A stretch of DNA of 64,000 nucleotides from Apostichopus japonicus. Its lineage: Eukaryota; Echinodermata; Holothuroidea; Aspidochirotida; Stichopodidae. The notes beneath the pieces are model-generated. The model searched no databases. It saw only the letters and a program-made list of their open reading frames with translations, and was not told the DNA's origin. Positions 13,846 to 27,400 of this stretch are shown here, one piece after another (the stretch's first letter is position 1; the number at the start of each line of letters is the position of its first letter). Made by a program: the position numbers and the translations under genes. The stretch covers positions 21,975,713 through 22,039,712 of the forward strand of contig NC_092574.1 in assembly GCF_037975245.1 (NCBI RefSeq). The letters run 5' to 3'.

Positions 13846-15009
13846 TATATACATACTAAATATCGACTAAATCATTTTAATGGATAAGTCCATCTGTGAG
13901 AACATAAACCACTCTTGTAATTTTATCATGTGTTACAATACATACTGTACTTAAAAAATACTATGGATTGGAACATACTGTATAATACCAGACATGCCAG
14001 TGCTGTATATATAATCCTAAAGTAATAGTCAGTGAGATATTCAAGAATTTGAAGTACATTTTTGACATTTCATTTTTTTTTTTATAAAAGATGTGTATAG
14101 TACTTCAGTATTATTGAAGATCTCCTGACTGTAATATCAAGATACTTTTACCATTCCTCTTAATAATTGTTATTCTAGTGAAGGCATGGATCATAAAGTT
14201 ATTATCTGGATTAGCATTATTGAAACTATCAACGGTTTAGAATAATATTCATGATTTCTATATTTTCCATATTTTTTTTAAAATTTTAACTAGGAAAATG
14301 TGATGTAAATTGCACCCCCGAAATTTATTTTGACAGTTATTATACAGTGAAGCAAGACTTAAATCTTGAACTTTGGTGGGGAACACTTAGGTTTATGTCC
14401 ATGGATATCATTTTTCTTTTGGTTTACTGTAGGTATCAATTGACACATGTACCCTTGCTTAAAAAATCATTGTTTTCCTGTGGTATTTTTGACACTGTGT
14501 TAAAAAAATAATAATTCTTAACAGAAGTATACTGGGTACCCTAATTATTAATAATAATTCCAACTGATAGATATTGTGAGTTGATAGATAATTAAAGGAC
14601 TACAGAGAAGTATAATGCTTTGTAATTTTGTGTAAATATCTCCCTTGTACAGTAGCTACTATTTATTGCCTACCTCAATCAAAACATTGCAATGACAATT
14701 AATCCTTGTCATTTTAATATCGTAATGCCCGGCAGCTATAACGGTAAAAAAAAAAAATCACAAAAAAAAAAAAAATTCAGATCAGATCAGGCTGAGAGAG
14801 TATTGCGTGAAATAAACCCATATAAACCCACAAGTGGAGAGGTGTTTTCTGGTGATCAGTAGTGTGAAATGCTTGTGCACGCTTCAAGCATTGGGGCAAT
14901 CATATGCATGGATGTGTGTGCATACATATATATATACATGTACAGGCCATCAAAATGAAAACTCTGTAAGCATGATGAGGATTGCATATTACTCACATAG
15001 CTAGAGAGG
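13846..15009 (+). other. Intron-like DNA, no gene seen
   Basis: AT-rich with several poly-A and poly-T tracts (near 14070, 14748 and 14764). No coding exon is supported. Confidence 0.5.
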
Positions 15010-15079
15010 CCGCCGCGTTATTGTCGCTGCTCCGGCATTTCTCACGGTCTGCTAGGATGTATATTCCAGATTTCCACTG
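15010..15079 (+). other. Candidate alternative first exon (CpG-rich)
   Basis: A short CpG-rich patch stands out in CpG-poor surroundings and ends at a strong donor, CTG|GTAAGTG, at 15079/15080. An ATG at 15057 opens only seven complete codons before the donor, leaving two bases (phase 2), which does not match the phase-0 acceptor use of the coding exon at 44.8 kb, so the patch is more likely leader than coding. The left edge is approximate. It may be an internal promoter and first exon of the same gene. Alternatively it is a CpG-rich regulatory element with a chance donor. Confidence 0.3.
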
Positions 15080-18000
15080 GTAAGTGATATTTTGTTTTCT
15101 TGCGCTCTTTTGAACAGATCAGAAGATCAGATTTTTGTCTGGTTATTTTTTGTTCACCGAGTAAATAGATGAACTTTTTTTTTCTCCGAATCGCCTTATA
15201 GGTTCACAGCTCGGCAGTCTTCATGCGATGGGATGATGAAATTTTGATGTTTGCTTTGTGCTGTACTGTGAAATTAGATTGTGTATGAACATTTCCATGT
15301 TAGCTGTGAGGATTCAAGTCTTTATTTGTATGTGTGCAATGAATTTTAAGTAGTTTCCACTGTAATGCAGCTGCGTTACATGTTAGTTTTATTATATATT
15401 GTAGATCTACACATTTCTTGATTGCTTGTTCCTAGATGAGGTATTACTAAAATAAGAAGTCAATTTTTCACAATTTTAGCATACTTAGCTCAATTTTTGT
15501 CGTACTCTGTGCATCAGTAACACATACAGTATCTTTGTAATTATTATTACCCATTGTTAAATGTAGCAATTAGTAGGACACATGTGTTTGAACAGAAAAG
15601 ATACTTCATAGTTGAGTTCCAACTAAAGTTACTGTACCCCCTGATCATAGAATTGCAATATGTTTTCAAATGCAGATGTGAACCTAGTTTGTTGTTTGTG
15701 TGTTTATTAGGTACCCGAAAAGAAATTAGTAATGTGCCACTCGATTCCACCCTTATTGCATAGAATGACCCATACACAGACCTATAATGTCAGGTATTAT
15801 TTTGTGATCTGCTAAGAAATTATTTGGGTTCCATAAAATTATTCTAAATTAGTAAAAACTTTTGACTGCTTTCTTTTTCGTTTTTTTTTTAAGAAGGAAA
15901 AAAAAAAGTTAAGCCTATAAGATGGTTTGAAAAAATAGAGTTGAAGTGATTTCCTTCCCCAGATTACACAAATACTGTATCTTTATTATCTACGTAGAAC
16001 CTTTCACAACACAATATTTGTCATAATGTCGGGGAACAACACAATCTGAAATGAATGTTTGGAGACTATAATCAAGCCAAGCTGTTGCTGTATGTACAGT
16101 ACATGCAGTACCCACACTTCACTTATTAAAGAGTTGATGTGAAGCACAGTACAATTTGACATTAAGGACTTCCTAACTTTAAAGCATATTGCGATCTTGA
16201 TGAAAAATTGTCAGATTAAATCTCTCTTAAATTCTCTGCGATATTAGAAATTCTGGTTTAATTTACGGTACCATACCGTTCAGCACGACAGTGAATCCTG
16301 TTCGCTCGCTCTATGTGTAAGATCAATCCTCATTATCAGGTTTCCTGTAGTGTTTATAGGTTTGCCTATGATAAAACTTGTAATTCATTGAATGTTTACA
16401 ACATGTAACTTGAAAGTTCATGTGGTGGTTGGTATTGAAGATAACAAATTGACCAAGTACTTCTTATCTGATGACAATAGTTGACTGTCTCTAATTATAT
16501 TGTTGACATTGAAAGGACAACAATGAAGTGAGTTTCCATTAGATTCGTTCAAACAGGAGGAGCCTATCTATAGGAGATTGCTATTTAAGTGTTAATCATT
16601 GTGTTAGCACTATACTAGTTGGTGTGTTATCTTGTGTAACAATGGTTAGCAGACCTAGATGTACAGGGTTAGACCAGGGAGTTGTTATGGAACAACTCCC
16701 TGGTTAGACTAACACAAAGTGTGACAATGGGGTGACGGGGCTTTAAATAAACCATCCTATTGAATGAAATCACATGGCTATTGAAAGATAGGAAAGAATA
16801 GGCGGCATTGTTCAGTTCAATACTAAGATTACCATTGCATGTGGTTATGTAATGTGTAAAATACTTGAAGTACATCATATATTCATGTTTTGGTCAATTT
16901 CAAGTCTGAGCAATTATTATTATGCTTCAGTGATGGTTATGAAAGTTCTGTACGTCCAGTCTGATATGATGTATCATGTCCTACATTTTTAGTGGGATTT
17001 CTCAAGAAGGGAGATGTCACCAAATGTTTTAATTGGCATGTGGGTTATTCATGATGAGTACTAGATAGAATATTCCTTTTGGCGCGAGTATATTTAAGAT
17101 CAATTAAGGTCAGCAGAAGTCAACATGTTAAATTTGAAAGCTTGATGTCTTGAATGGTAACTTTGAGAAAGTTTTCACACATGCATCAAAACTTGGTCAT
17201 ATAATGTACAACAAGTCTGCAGTTTTTGAAAAGGTCAAAGGTCATTTGAGGTCAAGAAAGGTGAAAATGTGACAATTTCCTTCTCCTTTTCAGTAAAATG
17301 ATGTTCCCAACAGCTCTCCATTATAATCTTTTTTGCCCTGTCCTCAATCCTCCCTATACTTTTTCTACCCTTCTACTCTCTGACCATTTTTTCTCCCTTC
17401 TTAGCATATTTACACTCCCTGATTATTAAAGTCAAATTAACCTACCCTACTACTTAGATTTTCCCCTGTTTTTAGGGGGTCATTCACCGAAATGAATGAA
17501 ATTACTTTACTCCGGTATTGTGACCTATATTCAGACCAAAATTCATGCCTACGAACTAAAATAAAAGTAATAATATCGTAAGTCAATGAAGTGCTTCAAA
17601 TCCCTGGCTCACTTTTCAGCATATGACTTTATGTTATGTTTGTTGCTTTCAAAAAGATTTGAAATTTTTTTCTCGGTCTTCAGAAATGAAGACACTTGAC
17701 ATGCTGAAATTTAAGAAGAATAGAAGAGATGTAACTGTAAAAAAAACAGGGATTATTTATGTATTGTCTCACTTCAGACCTGTTCTCACCATTCAGTTGC
17801 ATTTTAAGCTATATGGCCTGGAAATTAGAAGTGAAGTACAAAAGTAGCCAAAACTTTTATAGTGATATGATACAGTAGACCATTAAATTCAACAACAAAA
17901 GTGTACAAAACTTACGTCAGATCCCCAATCTCCATCTCTACCTTCTAGGTTTTATTCCCAGCATCAGATACTACCCATTGTTCCAAGCAACAAACGGCAA

Positions 18001-18111
18001 AACCCGGTAATATTTTACAGTGCTCTCTCTTGAAAGTGTACCCATGACTCTTTGTACTCTGGTACTCTTTGTACTTCTTCATGAGGGTTTTGGTTATCTG
18101 AGCAAGATATT
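15080..18111 (+). other. Intron-like DNA with one perfect hairpin
   Basis: AT-rich and CpG-poor, with no coding exon recognised. It holds the 14-bp hairpin at 16673-16704. Confidence 0.5.
16673..16704. repeat. Perfect inverted repeat, 14-bp arms
   Basis: ACCAGGGAGTTGTT and its exact complement are separated by four bases (ATGG). A TTAGAC hexamer lies next to each arm as a direct repeat. No known regulatory hairpin is recognised; it may be a remnant of a foldback element. Confidence 0.7.
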
Positions 18112-18119
18112 TCAGTTGA

Positions 18120-18472
18120 AGTTAAGGGCTTGTTTGAGGCTTTCCTCACATGAATTTACAACTTGATCCCTGGTCAATGGTAACTTGTCACATTCACAAG
18201 CCAAAGTGTGCATATAATTCAAAACAATCCCTCTTGGGGCTCTACAGTGCACCACATCTACGTATCCCCTGGGGAACTTCCCATAGGGTGTAGCCACAAA
18301 CTGGTACAGGCTACTATATTTACAAGTTACCTCGCAGGTTCCCATTTATATACCTGGGTGAAGAGTGGCATTGGAGATAAAGTGCCTTGCCCAAGGACAC
18401 AATGTCTGGCCAGGACTCGAAACCTGCAAACTTTAGATCACAAGTCCACTTGACCACAACGCTCTCCCAGTT
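18120..18472 (-). mobile_element. tRNA-derived SINE, minus strand
   Basis: Read on the minus strand, the head near 18472 has a box A-like TGGTCAAGTGG and, about 30 bases on, a box B-like GGTTTCGAGTCC with one extra base. Both are internal promoter elements for RNA polymerase III. The body carries the sequence TGTGTCCTTGGGCAAGGCAC, followed by an AAATGGGAACCTG segment, a combination I recognise from SINEs widespread in marine invertebrates. The 3' limit is approximate and no clean target duplication was found. The reading frames at 18112-18345 (minus) and 18208-18453 (plus) fall inside it and are not genes. Confidence 0.72.
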
Positions 18473-21400
18473 AAAATAGTGTTTTCCTTATCCTTATCCT
18501 ATTGAGTGCTATTCAATTAAAATTGCACTTGATCAAACTGTAGAATAAAATAAGTGCTCATGACTAATTGATCACCAAAGAACAAAAGGCCAAATTAGCA
18601 GATCCTTAAACGATTGCATTTGGTCGAACTAAAAACATTTTGTTACCCAGACACTGTTTTTATCTGAAGTAATAATATAGAATATGTTATGTGAAAATGA
18701 AAAAAAAGTGAAAATGAAATTGTCAATTTTCATTTTATTTTTATATATTTTATTATTTCAAACAAAACTTGACCCTTCAATCTCATAAAATGCATTGTGT
18801 TGATATATATTGAAAAATCCCAATCCCAGCTATAAACTGTGTATGTAAATATTTGCCAAAATCAATAAATATCACAAATTTGTCAAATAAAGCTCTTGTC
18901 GTGCACCATTTTGAAGACTTCTGAACTCACTTCAGTACGGACTTCCTGTCTCTACACAACAACTGCACTCTCACCAACTATTACCATTAAAGATTGGATG
19001 ACGACACTTTTATTTTGGGCGTTTTTTTAGATCCATATTTGCCTTTGGTTTCTCCTGTTTGTCACGTCATAGTACTGTATGTTTGTGTGCTGGTACCAGT
19101 TGTGGGATATTGCTTCTGAAGTTTTCCCCCTCAGATGGTAAATGTTTGGTAAACATTTACTAAAATCAACAGATATTAAGAATCTGTCAAATTTTAGAAA
19201 ATTAATACTATTTTGGCAAAGCATTCTAAAATCAACAAATATTTTAAATCCGTCAAAACTGAGCGCTTGCAACTCAAATACTATATTTGAAGCTTCCTGA
19301 AACAGCTTGTGTAAGTTTGCATTATTTAAATGTCAGTCATTTGTCTAGCTCCTAAGAAACGACATCAGGATCACATCCAGAACTCTGCATTTTGCCGTTG
19401 GCATCTCATTTCTTGGATAAAGGATAACGTATCATAATGTGGTGTTCTGTTCGAGCTGGTGGTATTGAAATGATACATGTTTTAACAAGCACTATTTAAT
19501 GAGATAAGTTTATAACAGCTGGAAAATGTAATGTTCTGACAACTTACAGCAATCATTGACAATCACATATGTGTAACATGTTTACATCGCATGCCCCAAG
19601 GCACCAGATGATAATCATCCATAGTTTGTTGCCTATTAATTGAATTTAAGTGATTGGATAATTCAAATTGTGCTTATCAAAGTTGAAGTCATATACACCT
19701 GCAAATAAGTTACGACAGGCCTCAACAGGCGCCAAATTCTTTTGATTTGGTCATTCAATTTTTGAATGTATGACAAGTTCACACCAACAAAATGGGGGGG
19801 GGGGGAACAGTCAGTCTCTGAGATTTAATTTTTTCCCCACCATGCATTTATTGTAATACTGTGTAATTGTGAATAGTCAAGTGATCTTTGCATAGCTACT
19901 GTACTGCAGACTTTTGTGAAGGTTACTTCAGAATTGAGAAGTACTACAGCGTCTCCAACGTAATTCAGCTCTGGAAGACACATGACTATGGATGAGGGAA
20001 TCACAGAACAGCACCATATGACATTTCTTGTAATGAAGATATTGCTATCACTTATTGGACAATAGTTAATGTTACCTCAATGTGTATCCCCCTCCCCTCC
20101 CCCCCAAAAAAAAACAATGATCTAGTTTTCACACAGTTGAAGTATTGGCCCTATATTGTAGCATTATATTTGAAACAATCCCTAAAAGTTCTTAACAGTA
20201 TTCCCCATGCTATCCCCAGCCATGGAGGGATGCTAAATTTGACAAATTTAATTAACTATTTCAATGATGAGATGTGCATTGAGGATTGCAAAGCTCTTTG
20301 CTTGGATCTCAAAGTTTGAGCATTTATAGTTGAAGTTAGACCTTCTGGCATGTTTGGCAGCAATATTGATGTTTAAAGCTTTGCGTTTAAACATGTTGCT
20401 AACTTAACAAACTTACAGGGTTCCCAATACAGATTGGAGGAGTTGGGGAAAGGGGGAGATAGGGGAAGGGAATGGTGAGACGGCGGAAGGGAGAGCTAGA
20501 GGGAAGGGGAAAACTGTGGGAAGGGGGAGCTGGGGGAGGGAGACTGGTCAAACCAATGTTTTTAGTGGTGGCTAAAGCTGTGAAACTCATTGTCAATATG
20601 ACTTGATGGTGCAATATCAAATGAACTCACATAAAGATTGGCAATTCTGATGAAGACAATTTTTGGTAGATAATAATATGTGGAAAATGTTACTGCTATG
20701 ATATGTGTATCTCCTTTCCCCCTACTACCACACTTCCCATGATTGTAATTACATTTCCGGTGTTAACGTCATAAACATCTAGACTATACCACATAAATAG
20801 CTTGAAGACATGTAGAGAAAAAAATTATCGATGTGGGAACTAGAAATTGCTGCAATACATTATAATTATTTTTATGCTTTTTATAGTCATTGTGTATACT
20901 CCTTTAAACCCGGCAATGAGCCATTAGGTTGGAAATGACAGCCCCTTACAAGTGTAGTCAGTCTGACTGCCCTGGGGACACATTGCCCGATCATTGTCAG
21001 TGGAGCAGCTGCTGGTAATCGCAGACCTCTGGTATGCAGTGTATGAGAAGTGCACTTTAGTACTCGAGATGTAAATGCGCAGGGGTAGGTTCCCCTGGAA
21101 TATTTGGAAATGAAAGGAAAAGTTTTTATTAATGCTGATCAAGGCATTTGGTTATTTCTGTGCTTGCAACTGTACTATTGTAGACTGTTTCATTATTAAA
21201 TACATGTATGGTACATTGCCTCTTGCCATCATGATATTGTATGCCAAAAGATAATATATTTAAGACAAATCATTTGAAGTTGAAAATTATCCCTGTTGTT
21301 AGAATTGTAAACTGGCTCCGTCTGTCAAGACATTTACCAAGAACAGTCAGTCTTAAATACAAAATACATAGTTTGTGGTAATTTTTTAATATGTAGTATA

Positions 21401-24400
21401 AATTATTGTTTTCGCATGTAAGATTGTGGAATTATATGTTTGAAGTAATTGCAGCATTAAATACAACCTCAGATGTTAAATGGTACATTCTGAGACTACT
21501 GTATATAAGTCAATAATTAGGTTTGCAGGGGAGGGGGGTGGAGGGTTCTATACCCCACCCCCCACAACTCACCTGGATCCCTGTCTGTGCATTTCAATGT
21601 GATATATGTTTTTCTCAGTTGGTATTATTGTCATTAACATGTGACATAAATAAGTATTAAAGTAGTTGATAAAAAACTATAAAAAAGAAAAGATACATTT
21701 CCCAACATAAATACTGTAGTTAAAGCAATTTATCATTTATTGGGGGCCATTTGTTTCTTCTATTAATTTAATAACTGCTCTACCAAATTTTCCAATCAGC
21801 TTTGCTTTGATAACATAAATAAGCAAGTATACCAAATGGTTCAATTTAATTGCAACAAAGAAACAAAAATAATGTTTTCCTCATTAGTATGAATCAGCTA
21901 ACTAATGTTAAAAGGAAATTTCCAACTTTTCTGCTGATGAATATCAATTTCTTGATTCTCTAGCTACTATCATTCACAAATGACAAATCTACAAATGGTT
22001 AACAGAAAACTGAGAGCATTTGTGGGATAATTGGGCAAATTACAATATTCAAAGTCCTACCAACAGAAAATAGCACCATCCCACTGGGAACGAACAATCG
22101 TTGCTATGGAGATCCCATTCTCAAATGTGGTTATTTGCCAGAATAGTGTATATTTGAACAAAAGCTATACATATTATTGAATTATTCATTTTTATTTGGT
22201 ATTCATTAAGTCTACAATTTTTATGTAGAAGCTTTAATAAGTACCAGCAATTTCTACTGTAATAGGACAGCTAAATTAGGGATATTATTATGAAGTCAAA
22301 TAAGTACTGTACTTTCCTCGCCCCTAACAGAGAAAAAAAGAAGAAAAAAAAAAGAACAAATTGGAAGGTGTAATTGCTTGCAGTCAGTATTTAATGTATA
22401 TTTACAGTGGTGGATCTGTTGCAACACACAATTACATACAGTATATATATGCAGTAAGTGCAGTAGGTTGCATATTCCCAGGACTGCAATTTTGTATTTT
22501 TAAACTTTATCTAATTTAAATGTCTGATGACCATGGGATTTTCGTTGATACCGGTTGGACAATTGAATGAGATGCCTACACACAGTAGTATCAGGCTCAA
22601 ACGGATACCTATGTCCTTATCAACATGTACATTAATTATAGCTCAGTAATTACAAGTCATATCTTAATATTTCTCTTTGTATATTTATTTTAATTTTCTT
22701 TTGTCCAGAGTACATATTGATCAGCTTATATTATATATCAATATCTATCAACATCTTAAGTAATTAAATCACATCATCTGTGTCTTTCGATATAAGTTGA
22801 AAAGAGAGTTAATGTGTGCCTTATCCAATATTTTATTTAGAACAGGAAATTTTGTGATCTCCCAGTCCCTTTTTCAACTGTCAACTTCATAAGCCTTATC
22901 AAAATACGCTCATGTTCTAATTAACGTGTCTTGATTGGTTGCACATTTTTCATGTTATTCATCACTTCACAATTGATAAAGCTATCACCTAGATTCAGAC
23001 CACTGTTTTAATTTACTTTCTCCTGGTCTTCAGAGTGTGGCTTTGATTACCAGACACAAACTACAGTAACAACACAATAGGGTCTTTCGGTCCATCCTAT
23101 TTATCTGGTCTTGGGGTAGGGTCCAGGTTCAGCTGGTGAGAATCACTACTTTAGCTTTTTCCTCACTGGTGCTTCTTTTGCTGACTGTTTTGTGTGGTCA
23201 GAAGTTTATCAACAGGCTGTGTTTGCTGGAGAAAATAAAAAGATGCATGGAATCTTTCTCCACAGAGTTACTCCAACTTCCTCTTTGTGATATACTTTAC
23301 TTTATTTTTAACTCTTATACAGTACTGTACTTTTGTTCATCTATATCAGAATACATTATAAAAGTGTTGGAACTCTCAATAATCATAATATTTCAGGAAA
23401 TCTTACTCTACCTGGGTTGTGTTTATACATGCATCCTCCAGGAGGTTGCAAAAATTCCTGTTATAAATGAAATCTTGGATCACTCATTAAATCTCGTCAA
23501 TATATATGCTTTATGTGGCTAACTCTCAATGGACTGAATATTGCAGCTGTACACACCCATATTCGTGGTACGATGACTTATTCTTCTTGCCCTCTTTTTT
23601 TTTTTTTTAACCAAACATGGCAAAGCCGGCCCTAATTTCGCATTCATTTTCAGGTTGCTGAATTATATTGCTCAGAGTGCCATTATCAGGCTGTTGTATG
23701 TACAGTATTTCATAATGAAGTATTCTTGAATATGAGCACTTCAATGCCATGTACATACGTAAATTTTTTGCTTGAGAGAAAAAAATATGGCTGCAATTTG
23801 TAGGTTTTTTTGGAGATTTATGAAAAGCCTTCTTTAGGGCAGCATCAGAATGCAATCAAGGTTGAGTTAACATATCTTTGATGTCTAAGGCACTCAACTT
23901 CTAAAGTGTTAGCTGGACTGATTTACAGGAAACTGTATTCCATTAGTAGAATTGTGATAACTCTGAAGTGAAAAATTTTAATGGACTTTTGTGACATCTG
24001 TATCCTTCAGATTATGACAGAAACACAGGAAAACTGGAGGTGTTAATCACTACAGTTTGTATCTCACTTGTTGCGTCCTCCAGTGGATACACGGTGTGAG
24101 TTTCTGTATAGGTATAGTGTAGATACATCTAATAACAGAAGAAAGCTGCGATTCGACTAGATGAACGATTTGAAAGCTGCATGTACATATAAGATCATAA
24201 ATGTATTCGTGCCAACAATCACATGTGGTCTCTAGTGATAGTGCTAGATTGTTTTCTGTTCTTATGTACCTGCATGCAATTGAAAATATTTGTTGAATAT
24301 AGAGGTCTCTTATATACTACACACGGCTTATACCCACTTGACATGCCAAAGCTGTTATCTGTGCAGGCTATAGGTAAGCTGTACATGTAATTCAAGATAA

Positions 24401-27400
24401 TTCTATATATGGATTGCTTAGTTGTGTTGCACATACATACTGTGTCATTTCAGTAGAGGAGGGAGGAGGGGGAAGGGGAGAGAGAAGGGGGAGGGGAGGG
24501 GAGGGGGAGAACTGCTTTTCAGAACAACTTTGAAATGTGGCCGCAGAGAAAGTATATTTGAAAGAATAAAATTGCTTTCAAGACTAATCATTAAAAAAAT
24601 AAATTTGACCCGGGCTGTGCTGTGCATGTCACAATGGGTAAACAATTGGGATCATGAAGCGAAGTTGTCATGGCTTCCAGGGGCCGGCCATGAGGCCCTG
24701 GATGAAGCCTTCTGAATCTTGGTGGTTTTCATCATTTCAAGAATTATAGCAGCATAATTTTTGAGTAAACACATTGTTTATCTTCTTGCTCTAGGCATTT
24801 TTTGACATGGAAAATTTCATTGGGGGGGGGGGTTCTAGAGGGGCACCGAACATTTGAGGGGGCATGTGCCCCCCTCCTTGGCAATGCCACTCACTGTGTC
24901 CACCACTTGACCTTCAAGATCTTCAATTGGAATCAATTTCATGTATCTTTTTGATGCAAATATCAATATGTCTTGTTTGAACTAAGTCAGGTTGCAAAGT
25001 TCAAGTTTCTAAAAAAGGAGGATTTGTCAAGTAGGAGAAGTTGAACTTTTCCTTCTTTATAGAACATATTAACTTGATCAAAATGTATTTATGTAGAGTG
25101 TTGTCTCTGTCATGGCCTCAAATTTAGATTGCTAAAATATCTGTAACACTGTCAAAGTACTTTTCTTACAGCTTTCTGCTTGGCAAAGTTTCTCGTGAAA
25201 CACAAGTTTACAAATGAGCAGATGTATTTCTATAGGTTTCCAAGGAATGATTGGAAAATTTGGCCCCTTGGTGGAAGTTGTCCATTGTGAATATTTTGGG
25301 ATCAAGCATTTTAAGCCAGAATAGGTATGTTAAGATTTTTATTTCAGTTTTCCAGTTTACAGCTCATTATATAATTCATGCAGTTTGAAGATGTTTCAGG
25401 ACTGCACACAGCCTGATGCTGAGCCAATTGGCTAAACTTCTTTGCAGTTTTATTTATTCAGGTTGCGAGAAAAACATATCCATCAGTTATATTACAACAA
25501 CAAAACTGTGGTATACTGTATTTATCTGTCGTGAATAAAGGACTATTTGAACATTAAATAGCATGCGTATTATCCCAAAATATGATAGAAATGGGAGAGG
25601 GAGGGAGAAGGGGAGGAAGGGAGGGGGGACTAGAGAATAGGAGGGCCCTCTAGCCTCTTTATATAGGTCTCTCCAAATCAAATATTGATGCAATATTGAT
25701 TGTTCTGTTTAATAGTTCAATGGAGGGTGCTTAAATGCAAAATGGTGCTATATTATGCAATAATTGAAACAATTTTAAAGAATTTTTAGCTGTTTATGGT
25801 GTACTTCATAAACAGATATATATTTATGAATTGTACACTAGGAATTTTTGTGATATGTCTGCCAGTGGAGAATGCGGTAGGGCTGAGTCCCCCTGATGTT
25901 TCTGTGGGCTTACATCTCCTCCCCTCCCCCTTTGTTTGAGTCCTGGATGGGTTGTATTCAGAAGTGAGCTGAGTCTGAACCCTCTGTCACAATTAAGTCT
26001 TAAGAGCAGGTCCCTGACCTGGCTCTCATTATACTATTTCTGGCTATATGTAGTTGGTGGAAGGGGCCAAAAGAGACCATAAGTTGTCATCTATAGTCAA
26101 ACGTTATTATTGTATTCACTTCCCGTCCAGAGTATCTTACTTTAAAACTAAGACATTTAATAATCTAATTCAATGATTTCGGACTAGAATCTCCACAAAA
26201 TTGTTTATATGGGAAATTTTTCAACAGTTTTCAGCATCCTAAAGTATCACTACAGGGTAATAACTTGACCAAGTGTCTCTCTATTTGCATCTTTGTGAAT
26301 AGTCAGACCTGCAGTGTGTCCTATAGCTATAACTGATCTGTATACAGCATTGTAACATATACTTATATCACACTTACTGTAGTGGTATACTGCCATCAAT
26401 AACATATGAACGGCTCCCAAATGAAATCTATTTTGGTCTTCTCTTTCCTATTGCTTCAAGATACTGTATAATATCCTTTTGTTTGCATTCAAAGTTGTAA
26501 CAATGTATTCATATCCTAACTAATCCCATCTGCCCGTGTACAAAGTGAACTTGTAAACCAAGCACAATTTTCATATCCCTCAAATGGTGTAAGTTTTATT
26601 AAATTTCTTCGATGAATCACATATCACTTAAAAGATGTGAAGTCATAAAATGAGGTCAAGCAAATTTTTAAGTCACTAACAGAAAATGTGAGAACTAATT
26701 CAATGTTATCTTCTTTTTCTTATTAAAAGAACAGTACAGTATATATGGCACAGTATTCACATACGTGTTACCTCACAGGTCTGTATAAATAGCATTCATA
26801 TGTTAAACAGTTAGAATCATAGAAAAATGTGTCAACAGTATTTAAATTATTTCATGTACGTTACAACTTAGTGATGTAAAACAGTATCACCGGAAACCAT
26901 AAATAAAATTAGGGCCAAAGAAAAAATTAACCTACTGTACAATTATGTAAAGTTTTGATGTAAAATTTCTATTCTTTTCTGTATCTGTATAATGTTTGAT
27001 TATTTAATTGGTAAGTGCCCCCCCCCCCCACCAATGGGTACAGATGTTTTATTTGCACGAAGGCACGTCCTCATCGCTCTGGCCATTCATCTTCCAGGTA
27101 TGCACATTTTGTTAAATTTCTTTCACCCATACTCTAGCTTAGATTTATTTCTCTTTTATTTTTGAATTATTATTAAATATTATTTTTTATGATAATTATG
27201 ATTATAAATTATTAAAAAATGCTCCTCATTGTGTTTGAATTTTTTTAAGGCATGTAAGTTATTGCACACTTAAAAGTATAGCTCGGCTACACTATTATTG
27301 TTGAAAGGGGGTATTCAGTATTTGTAAGTGTATACATATATATATATACATACATATACACATTGGAGGAATGAAAGCCTAAGATTCAATTAACTAAAGA

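Noticed and set aside
23136-23522. 128-codon plus-strand frame with a hydrophobic, signal-like start
   Set aside because: Composition follows the AT-rich background and it includes intronic TACTGTAC words. There is no domain, and no splice context or promoter supports it.
24678-24895. Decayed hAT-like element
   Set aside because: The GC-rich ends are suggestive, but they do not form a clean inverted repeat and no target duplication was found.
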